From positions 1 through 12,858 of the forward strand of contig JAFYIK010000058.1 in NCBI GenBank assembly GCA_017538685.1: DNA of 12,858 nucleotides. Reading direction: 5' to 3'. This document shows positions 7,031 to 12,858 of the stretch, piece after piece (within the stretch, counting starts at the first letter, position 1; each line of letters opens with the position of its first letter). Below the pieces are notes generated by a model. It was not told where the DNA came from. It did no database searches and saw only the letters and a program-made list of their open reading frames with translations. The translations under genes and the position numbers were made by a program. This DNA is from Bacteroidales bacterium. GTDB lineage: Bacteria > Bacteroidota > Bacteroidia > Bacteroidales > UBA932.

Positions 7031-7644
7031 GCAAGTTCCTGAAAATAATAGCGTTGTGTTTGGCGCTATTCTTCGCTTCCGAGGCACTCTCGGAGGCCGG
7101 GAGCCCTCGCATCAGGTACGGTCTTCAGTGGGGTTACAGCGGCGAGGCAGCGGCCGGAACTTCGTACACTTTTTTCAACAAATACGGCACCCGAATCTCC
7201 GATTCCAACCCGCGCCACTGGGAGTACTATACCAATGCCTTCGTTTCAGGCGACGTGGGCATCGAATTCCTGGACTATCTCGCGGTGACCCTCAAGGCAG
7301 GGTACAGGGGAGTGGCGAAGGACTACCGCATTATGCCCCTGGAGATCCAGGGAAGCATCTTCCCGTGGCGTTACGACCAGAGCGGCCTGTTCCTCATAGG
7401 CAGCCTGGGAACAGCTCTGAGCAACGGCAATTTCGAGGATAATGTCAAGATAATCTCGGCCGGTATGGGTCTTCGCCGCAACATAGGCCTCAAGATCAGC
7501 CTGGACGGCTTCATAAGAGGCAATCTGTATATCACCAATCCTCTTCCGCTGGATCCTTACGAAGGCCTTATCCCACGCGACAGGGTGGTGGCCTCCAGCG
7601 GTAAATTCATTACGATAGATCTGGGACTTGCCCTCTACTTCTAG
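7027..7644 (+). CDS. Unrecognised exported beta-barrel-like protein, second of a pair
   Basis: A 205-residue protein of no family I can name. It has a clear signal peptide (MSKFLKIIALCLALFFASEA; cleavage probably near residues 20-25). The mature sequence carries repeated amphipathic strands with glycine and aromatic residues (IRYGLQWGYS, YTNAFVSGDVGIEF, LAVTLKAGYRG, LFLIGSLGTAL, ISAGMGLRR, LDGFIRGNLYIT, ITIDLGLALYF) and a terminal phenylalanine. That is the usual ending of an outer-membrane barrel recognised by the BAM complex. It starts inside the stop codon of the preceding exported protein (ATGA overlap) and has no promoter of its own. The pair probably forms one transcript and may work together. 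Its TAG stop lies in a CTAG shared with the stop of the convergent antiporter gene. Confidence 0.78.
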   Translation: MSKFLKIIALCLALFFASEALSEAGSPRIRYGLQWGYSGEAAAGTSYTFFNKYGTRISDSNPRHWEYYTNAFVSGDVGIEFLDYLAVTLKAGYRGVAKDYRIMPLEIQGSIFPWRYDQSGLFLIGSLGTALSNGNFEDNVKIISAGMGLRRNIGLKISLDGFIRGNLYITNPLPLDPYEGLIPRDRVVASSGKFITIDLGLALYF

Positions 7645-8570
7645 ATGGAATAAACCAGCCAGCCTATATAGGCGATGTAGGCTGCAGCCATCAGAGCCCC
7701 TTCGAATCTGTTGATTCTGGCAGTCTTGCCTATGTAGGCACACAGGGCGACGATCACCGTGCTGCCAAGCAGTGCGCCGAAATCCACCCAGCCCATAGTG
7801 CCGGTGCCCAGCCTTGTCACCAGGGAAGCGACGCCGAGGACGAACAGGATGTTGAAGAGGTTGCTGCCTATGATGGTGCCGAGCGCAAGCTGGCCCTTCT
7901 TCTTCACCGCGGCGACTATGGTTGTGACAAGCTCGGGCATAGATGTGCCGCCTGCCAGAAGGGTGATTGCGATGAACTTCTCGCTGACGCCGACTTCCTG
8001 CGCGAACTTCACGGAATGGTCCACGAACATCCTTCCGCCTATCACCAGTCCGGCGAGGCCTCCAAGCACCATCACGATGGCCCAGAACAGGCTGATATCG
8101 CGTTTCGGGGCTTCTTCGTATTCCACCTTGCCGCTCTTGAAGCACATAATGAGATAGGCGGTGAAGACTGCCAGCAGCATCAGGCCGTCTATCCAGTTCA
8201 GGTAGCCCTTGGTTGTGAGCAGCACGAAGAAGAGCGTGATGCCGAAGAAGATAGGGATATCGCGCGTGAGGTTCAGCCTGCTCACCGCGATGGGGGTGAT
8301 CAAGGCAGCCGAACCGAGCACGAGCAGGGCGTTAAGGGTGTTGGAGCCCACAATATTGCCTATGGAGATGTCTGCAGAGCCCTCGAAGGCGCCCGTGAGG
8401 CTGACGACCATTTCCGGCATAGATGTGCCGAAGCCCACTATCGTAAGGCCGATGACGAACTCGCTTACGCCCGATTTGCGGGCGATAGCGGAGGAGCCGT
8501 CCACCAGGATGTCGGAGCCATAGACCACGAGGCCGAGGCCTACCAGAAGCAGAAGTATGTCGATTATCAT
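7641..8570 (-). CDS. Calcium/sodium antiporter, CaCA family (YrbG-like)
   Basis: A 309-residue inner-membrane cation exchanger with about ten transmembrane helices. It shows the two inverted alpha-repeats that define the family. Alpha-1 is VGFGTSMPE (45-53) followed by GNIVGSNTLN (71-80); alpha-2 is LAGGTSMPE (205-213) followed by GTIIGSNLFN (231-240). The ion-binding acidic residues are E53 and E213, and both halves keep the GTSMPE and GSN signatures. A cytoplasmic charged linker lies at about 144-159. Expected activity is exchange of Ca2+ against Na+ or H+ to keep cytoplasmic Ca2+ low; ion preference cannot be read from the sequence. Its ATG overlaps the rlmD stop by four bases (ATGA), indicating coupling to the upstream genes. 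It is the last gene of the minus-strand group and ends in a CTAG shared with the convergent exported-protein gene. Confidence 0.93.
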   Translation of the reverse strand: MIIDILLLLVGLGLVVYGSDILVDGSSAIARKSGVSEFVIGLTIVGFGTSMPEMVVSLTGAFEGSADISIGNIVGSNTLNALLVLGSAALITPIAVSRLNLTRDIPIFFGITLFFVLLTTKGYLNWIDGLMLLAVFTAYLIMCFKSGKVEYEEAPKRDISLFWAIVMVLGGLAGLVIGGRMFVDHSVKFAQEVGVSEKFIAITLLAGGTSMPELVTTIVAAVKKKGQLALGTIIGSNLFNILFVLGVASLVTRLGTGTMGWVDFGALLGSTVIVALCAYIGKTARINRFEGALMAAAYIAYIGWLVYSI

Positions 8571-10000
8571 AGCAGTTCCAGCTGGCAGACATTCTCGACG
8601 TGTTGCGTGTGAGGGAACATATCGACAGGTTGCACTGCCGTGACCTTGTATTTGACTGACAGCGCCGCCAGGTCGCGCGCCTGGGAGGCGGGATTGCAGC
8701 TGACGTAGACTATGCGCCTGGGGGCTGCATTAAGGATGACCTTGCCCACATCCGGGTGGATGCCCGCGCGGGGAGGGTCGAGAATGATGACGTCCGGGCG
8801 GCCGTGCTCCGCGATGAAGCCGTCCGTGAGGATGTCCTTCATATCGCCGGCGTAGAAATCGCAGTTGGTGATGCCGTTCCTGCGGGCGTTCTCGCGCGCG
8901 TCGTCGATCGCCTCGGGGACATACTCGATTCCTATCACTTTCGAGGCTTTGGCGCTGACGAACTGGGCGATAGTGCCCGTGCCGGTGTAAAGATCATAGA
9001 CAACCTCGCTGCCGGTCAGGGCGGCGAAGTCGCGGGCGACTTTATAGAGGGCGTAAGCCTGGTCGGTGTTGGTCTGATAGAACGACTTCGGACCTATCTT
9101 GAAGCTGAGTCCTTCCATCGATTCGTAAATCGCATCGTCGCCTTTGTAAAGTATGCACTCCTGGTCGGCGACAGAGTCGTTCACTTTCGCATTTATCAGG
9201 TAATAAAGCGAGCTGATTTGAGGGAATTCCGCGGCAATAGCGTCAAGGAAAGCTTCTCTTCCGGGGAAATCTCTACCGAAACAGACTATCAGCATAACCT
9301 GCTGATTTTCAGCTGTCCTAACAAAGATGTTACGTAAGATTCCCGTTTTTTCCCTTAAATTAAAGAAGGGAATTCCGTGCTGAAGAGCGTATTTTTTGAT
9401 GAAAAGCCTGATCTGATTCGAGGGTTCGCGCTGAAGGTAGCAGTGCTCGATGTCGAGGACCTTGTCGAAGAATTTCCCGACGTGGAAACCGAGCCCGACC
9501 CGCTCTTCATCGCTGAGTTTTTCGGGGTCTTCGTCGGCTAAAACCCACCTTCTGTCCGAAGCTGTGAACTCGAGTTTGTTGCGATACTCGGTCGTTTTCT
9601 CCGAACCTATAACCGGCCTGATTTCAGGGACGTCCAGATGACCTATCCGGACGAGCTGGTCGTAGACCTGCTGCCGCTTCGCCTCAAGCTGGAGGTCGTA
9701 GGGGAGTATCTGCCACTTGCAGCCTCCGCAGGTGCCGAAATGGCTGCAGAAAGGCTCGAGACGGCGGGGAGAAGGTTTCACGAGGCGCACTATGCGTCCT
9801 TCCATAAAGGATTTCTTGCGCTTCGTGACCATCACATCCACTATGTCGCCAGGCACGGCAAAGGGTACGAAAAGCACCCTCGGGGTGGCTTCTTCGGACT
9901 CTGTAGGCAGTTTGGCGTGCGCCAATGCCTTGCCCTCGGCAGCCACGGCCTCGATGGTGATGCCTTCGAGTATAATGGTGGTTTTACGTCCTCTTGCCAT
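8567..10000 (-). CDS. rlmD: 23S rRNA (uracil-C5)-methyltransferase, RlmD/RumA type with Fe-S cluster
   Basis: A 477-residue enzyme that makes 5-methyluridine in RNA using S-adenosylmethionine. An N-terminal TRAM RNA-binding domain covers about 8-72. Cysteines for a 4Fe-4S cluster are C85, C91 and C94 (CSHFGTCGGC) plus C187 (IEHCYL). The cluster argues for the RlmD/RlmC group rather than TrmA, which lacks it. The Rossmann methyltransferase part has FYQTN (307-311), motif I DLYTGTGTIA (336-345), DPPRAG (408-413), the predicted nucleophile C435 in SCNP, and the predicted base E469 in the C-terminal HVENV. Whether it methylates U1939, U747 or both (RlmCD) is not decidable here. It lies 13 bp below the MscS gene and overlaps the antiporter by four bases, so it is embedded in a transporter operon without obvious functional link. 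Confidence 0.93.
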   Translation of the reverse strand: MARGRKTTIILEGITIEAVAAEGKALAHAKLPTESEEATPRVLFVPFAVPGDIVDVMVTKRKKSFMEGRIVRLVKPSPRRLEPFCSHFGTCGGCKWQILPYDLQLEAKRQQVYDQLVRIGHLDVPEIRPVIGSEKTTEYRNKLEFTASDRRWVLADEDPEKLSDEERVGLGFHVGKFFDKVLDIEHCYLQREPSNQIRLFIKKYALQHGIPFFNLREKTGILRNIFVRTAENQQVMLIVCFGRDFPGREAFLDAIAAEFPQISSLYYLINAKVNDSVADQECILYKGDDAIYESMEGLSFKIGPKSFYQTNTDQAYALYKVARDFAALTGSEVVYDLYTGTGTIAQFVSAKASKVIGIEYVPEAIDDARENARRNGITNCDFYAGDMKDILTDGFIAEHGRPDVIILDPPRAGIHPDVGKVILNAAPRRIVYVSCNPASQARDLAALSVKYKVTAVQPVDMFPHTQHVENVCQLELL

Positions 10001-10013
10001 CCCTTCGGGAATC

Positions 10014-10940
10014 TTAGGATTGCTTTACGGCCACGCGTGTGCTTGCGAACTTGAATCCTGCCTCGCCGAGAGCGGTGTAGAGAGTGGTGCGCAGGCCGAA
10101 ATAGAGGGGCCAGTAGTCTTCGTTTTTACACCAGACGCGGGTTCTGACGGTGACGGCGTCTTTGTCTATGTCGCAGACGGTGAAGAAGGGGACATTTGCC
10201 TCTTCCACCGGCTCCGTGATAATTTTTGACTCCTTGGCTATCAGGGCCTTAAGGGTCGCCATCAGTTTCTCCACATCAGTTCCGTGCTCGAAGGGGAGGT
10301 CGATGTCCAGACGGCGGTATTCCTTCGGTGAATAGTTGTTGATTGTGCCTGAACTGAGGGCGCCGTTGGGCAGGATGATTACCCTGTTGTCCGGAGTGCG
10401 GAGTTTGGTGCTCACAATGTTCACTTCCGACACCGTTCCGAGGTATCCCTGGGCTTCGATAAGGTCACCGGCCTTGAAGGGTTTGAAGGCTATCAGCATC
10501 AAACCGCCGGCGAAATTCTGCATAGTGCCGCTCAAGGCAAGACCTATCGCCATACCGCCGGCAGCAAGGACAGCCGCCAGGGAAGTGGTGTTTATGCCGA
10601 GAGTGCCGACCACGACCACGATCAACAGGACGGTCAGGGTGATGCTGACGAGCGAAGTCGTGAAGGAGATGATGGCTTTGTCTGTCTTGCGCCTTGTCAT
10701 CGCCTTTTGCATCATACTTCTGATCTTCTTGATCAGCCAGGCGCCGACTATGTAGATTACGAGGGCGGCGACTACCTTCAGAACAAGCTGAAGAGCGTCC
10801 TCGCCCAGGCCCTGCAGGGCGGTGTTGGGATCTTCCTTGAAGTTGTTGACCAGTTCGTGCTGAGCTTCTTTCCAGGCGTTCAGAGTGGAATCTGGATTGG
10901 ACTGAATCAGTCCCTCAATCTGCAACAATTTTCCTAGCAT
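10014..10940 (-). CDS. mscS: Small-conductance mechanosensitive channel, MscS family
   Basis: A 308-residue inner-membrane channel that opens under membrane tension and releases solutes after osmotic downshock. A polar N-terminal segment of about 48 residues precedes TM1 (about 50-72) and TM2 (about 90-112). The pore helix region TM3 (about 117-150) has the typical glycine/alanine packing (AAVLAAGGMAIGLALSGT, 122-139), then QNFAGG and the FKPFKAGDLIE entry to the beta domain. NRVIILPNGAL (185-195) belongs to the cytoplasmic beta domain, and an alpha/beta cage domain follows. Length and order match plain MscS. The start has one of the few plausible ribosome sites in the window (GGAG, eight bases above the ATG), and a TATATTAG box stands 26 bases upstream. 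It is 35 bp below the P-type ATPase and 13 bp above rlmD. Confidence 0.94.
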   Translation of the reverse strand: MLGKLLQIEGLIQSNPDSTLNAWKEAQHELVNNFKEDPNTALQGLGEDALQLVLKVVAALVIYIVGAWLIKKIRSMMQKAMTRRKTDKAIISFTTSLVSITLTVLLIVVVVGTLGINTTSLAAVLAAGGMAIGLALSGTMQNFAGGLMLIAFKPFKAGDLIEAQGYLGTVSEVNIVSTKLRTPDNRVIILPNGALSSGTINNYSPKEYRRLDIDLPFEHGTDVEKLMATLKALIAKESKIITEPVEEANVPFFTVCDIDKDAVTVRTRVWCKNEDYWPLYFGLRTTLYTALGEAGFKFASTRVAVKQS

Positions 10941-10965
10941 CGTTTTCTCCGTTTAATTCAGGGTG

Positions 10966-10973
10966 CTAATATA
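10966..10973 (-). promoter_or_regulatory. Candidate -7 box for mscS-rlmD-antiporter
   Basis: The minus strand reads TATATTAG, identical to the box before trmH including the following GCAC. It begins two bases after the ATPase stop codon's last base and would give a leader of about 20 bases that includes a GGAG ribosome-binding sequence. No convincing -33 element is seen. It would allow the three downstream genes to be expressed separately from the ATPase. Confidence 0.35.
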
Positions 10974-10975
10974 CG

Positions 10976-12838
10976 TCATTTTATTGACATACTGCGCATT
11001 GAATTAAGGACGGCGAGGACCATAACACCGACGTCGGCGAAGACGGCGGCCCACATCCCGGCGAGGCCGAGGGCGCCGAGCACGAGACAGGCGGCTTTGA
11101 TCGAGAGGGCGAAGACTATGTTCTGACGGACGATGCGGAGGCATTTGCGGCTGATGCGGACGGCGGTGACGATACCCATAGGGTCATCGTCCATAAGGAC
11201 GACGTCGGCGGCTTCGATGGCGGCGTCGGAGCCCATAGCGCCCATCGCGATGCCGACATCGGCGCGGGTGAGCACGGGGGCGTCGTTGATGCCGTCGCCC
11301 ACGAACGCAACATTTCCCGGCACGTCGTCGGCTATCAGTTCTTCGACCTTTTCCACTTTGTCGGCGGGGAGGAGCCCGCTGCAGACGCGGTCCACGCCCA
11401 GTTCCACGGCGACGTGGCCGGCCACCTTGGGTGAATCGCCCGTGAGCATAACGGTGCGCACGATTCCGGCCTTGCGAAGCAAGTCGATCGCCTTGCGGGA
11501 GGTGGGTTTCACCACGTCCGCGATGAGGATATGTCCGGCGTACTCGCCGTCGAGGGCGATGTGCACCAGCGTTCCCGTGCAATGGCAGGGAAGGGGTTCC
11601 ACGCCGAGGCTGCGCATAAGCTTTTCGTTGCCGGCAGCGACCTTGATTCCGTCCACTACGGCTATCACGCCTTCGCCTGCAACTTCCTGAATATCAGCGA
11701 CTCTCGTGCGGTCTACCGCTTGTCCGTAGGCGGTCTGTATGCTGCGGCTTATGGGGTGCGAGGATGCGCATTCAGCGTGGGCGGCGAGCTCGATCAAACG
11801 GGCTTCTTCCACGGGGGAATGATGCACTGCCTTCACCTCGAAGACGCCTTTCGTGAGGGTGCCGGTCTTGTCGAAGACGAAGGTACGGACCTTCGAGAGG
11901 GCCTCCAGGTAGTTGGAACCCTTCACCAGGATGCCTCTGCGGCCGGCTCCGCCTATTGCGGCGAAGAAGCTCAGGGGGATGCTGATTACCAGCGCGCAAG
12001 GGCAGCTGATCACCAGGAAGGTGAGGGCGCGGTAGATCCAGGTCTGGAAGTCAGGGCCGCCTTCGGCTCCCGTGAGCAGCGAGAACAGGGGAGGGAGGAG
12101 TGCGAGCGCCAGGGCACTGAAGCACACGGCAGGGGTGTAGATGCGCGCGAAACGCGATATGAAGGCCTCTGACTGCGATTTGTGCGAGGTGGAATTCTCC
12201 ACGAGTTCGAGGACTTTGGTGACCGTGGATTCGCCGAATGGCTTGGTCGTGCGGACGCGGAGCACGCCCACCAGGTTGATGCAGCCGCTGATTATTTCAT
12301 CGCCGGGGCCGACGTCGCGGGGGAGGCTTTCGCCCGTGAGGGCAGCTGTGTTAAGAGTGGAGTTGCCCTTTTCCACGATGCCGTCCAGAGGCACTTTTTC
12401 GCCCGGCTGGACTATTATTATGGAGCCGACTTCGACTTCGTTGGGGTCTACCCAGTGCAGGGTCCCGCCGGTCTCTACGTTGGCGTAGTCCGGGCGGATG
12501 TCCATCAGGGCAGAAATGCTTTTGCGGCTCTTGCCCACGGCGTAGTTCTGGAAGAATTCGCCTATCTGGTAGAAGAGCATCACGGCGATGGCTTCGTTGT
12601 AGTCGCCGCTTTTCTCCCAGATCGCAAGCGCAAAAGCGCCCGCGGTGGCCACCGTCATCAGAAAGTTCTCATCTGAGGGTCTTCCGTTGATTATTCCAAG
12701 GCCGGCTTTACGAAGGATGTCGTAGCCGATCAGGATATATACTCCAAGGTATAAGGCTAATTTCAGATAGAAATTGCCAATCGGAATGAAGTTCAGGGCA
12801 GCGGTAAAAACCGCCGTCAGAACTATCCTGATCAGCAT
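10976..12838 (-). CDS. Heavy-metal P1B-type ATPase (Zn/Cd/Pb class) lacking an N-terminal metal-binding domain
   Basis: A 620-residue inner-membrane pump predicted to export divalent soft metals. The actuator motif is TGES (168-171), the metal site is SCPCAL (CPC at 279-281), and the phosphorylated aspartate is D323 in DKTGTLT. The P1B-specific HP pair is H361-P362 and the hinge is GDGIND (514-519). The last helix carries D602 in FADVGVMVLAVLNSMR, with N612 nearby. The CPC together with this DxG helix is the known signature of the ZntA/CadA (P1B-2) group rather than copper pumps. The protein starts almost directly with a membrane segment: the usual HMA domain or Cys-rich tail is absent. A CHC triplet at 418-420 in the nucleotide-binding domain could bind metal, which is my inference. 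It is the first gene of the minus-strand ion-transport group, with only 20 bp visible upstream. Confidence 0.95.
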   Translation of the reverse strand: MLIRIVLTAVFTAALNFIPIGNFYLKLALYLGVYILIGYDILRKAGLGIINGRPSDENFLMTVATAGAFALAIWEKSGDYNEAIAVMLFYQIGEFFQNYAVGKSRKSISALMDIRPDYANVETGGTLHWVDPNEVEVGSIIIVQPGEKVPLDGIVEKGNSTLNTAALTGESLPRDVGPGDEIISGCINLVGVLRVRTTKPFGESTVTKVLELVENSTSHKSQSEAFISRFARIYTPAVCFSALALALLPPLFSLLTGAEGGPDFQTWIYRALTFLVISCPCALVISIPLSFFAAIGGAGRRGILVKGSNYLEALSKVRTFVFDKTGTLTKGVFEVKAVHHSPVEEARLIELAAHAECASSHPISRSIQTAYGQAVDRTRVADIQEVAGEGVIAVVDGIKVAAGNEKLMRSLGVEPLPCHCTGTLVHIALDGEYAGHILIADVVKPTSRKAIDLLRKAGIVRTVMLTGDSPKVAGHVAVELGVDRVCSGLLPADKVEKVEELIADDVPGNVAFVGDGINDAPVLTRADVGIAMGAMGSDAAIEAADVVLMDDDPMGIVTAVRISRKCLRIVRQNIVFALSIKAACLVLGALGLAGMWAAVFADVGVMVLAVLNSMRSMSIK

Positions 12839-12858
12839 TTTCTGTTGTTTCTTAGTTA
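12839..12858. other. Truncated upstream region of the P-type ATPase
   Basis: Only 20 bases remain. On the minus strand they are AT-rich and purine-rich before the ATG (AAACAACAGAAA), with no Shine-Dalgarno sequence. This is normal for Bacteroidota. Any promoter or metal-responsive operator would lie mostly beyond the window. Confidence 0.4.

Noticed and set aside
7660..7684. Hairpin CAGCCTA...TAGGCTG and palindrome GCCTATATAGGC just past the exported-protein stop
   Set aside because: It resembles a terminator stem, but it lies in the antiporter coding sequence, encodes conserved-looking membrane residues and is not followed by a T-run.
9350..9372. Inverted repeat TTCCCTT / AAGGGAA with an AT-rich 9-base loop
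   Set aside because: It sits inside rlmD in an intact frame with no T-run on either strand. It is probably a chance product of Phe, Lys and Arg codons in an AT-rich patch.
1..12858. Defence system, mobile element, CRISPR array or prophage
   Set aside because: I looked for spaced repeats, transposase or integrase motifs, and nuclease or toxin genes on both strands and found none. Every gap is 52 bp or shorter and all larger frames are explained.

Overview
This window looks like ordinary chromosome from a fairly GC-rich member of the Bacteroidota, most likely Bacteroidales. Four things point there. Candidate promoters match the Bacteroidota TAnnTTTG box rather than TATAAT. Most starts lack a clear Shine-Dalgarno sequence. 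There is a lipoprotein form of the TamA/Omp85 barrel (TamL type). The protein families have a typical Bacteroidales character. I cannot name the genus. Coding density is extreme: the longest gap between genes is 52 bp, and there is no rRNA, tRNA, CRISPR array, insertion sequence or phage gene.

Layout from left to right. Bases 1-991 (-) hold a phosphofructokinase cut by the window edge, with residues typical of the pyrophosphate-dependent type. Bases 1040-2296 (-) are a compact cytoplasmic GH13 alpha-amylase-family enzyme, one base after a TrmH/SpoU RNA methyltransferase (2298-3011, -). A 52 bp divergent promoter region separates trmH from a TamL-like outer-membrane lipoprotein (3064-5115, +). 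That gene meets rarA (5116-6414, -) stop to stop with no base between. A second 52 bp divergent region separates rarA from two overlapping, unrecognised small exported beta-barrel-like proteins (6467-7030 and 7027-7644, +). The second of these converges on a CaCA-type Na+/Ca2+ antiporter (7641-8570, -) and shares a CTAG with it. The antiporter overlaps an RlmD/RumA-type rRNA m5U methyltransferase (8567-10000, -). Upstream of that lie an MscS-family channel (10014-10940, -) and a Zn/Cd/Pb-type P1B ATPase without an N-terminal metal-binding domain (10976-12838, -).

Working together: the left block can link glucan breakdown to glycolysis. The middle concerns outer-membrane assembly, two surface proteins and replication-fork maintenance. 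The right block is a probable co-transcribed ion-homeostasis group (metal efflux, osmotic release, Ca2+/Na+ exchange) with an rRNA methylase inside it.

I found no novel multi-gene system. The strongest unexplained signal is compositional: the tetranucleotide CATG does not occur anywhere in the 12.9 kb. The next is architectural: the two divergent promoter regions have the same length and the same spacing between their outward-facing -7 boxes, and both convergent gene pairs end in a shared or abutting palindromic stop.
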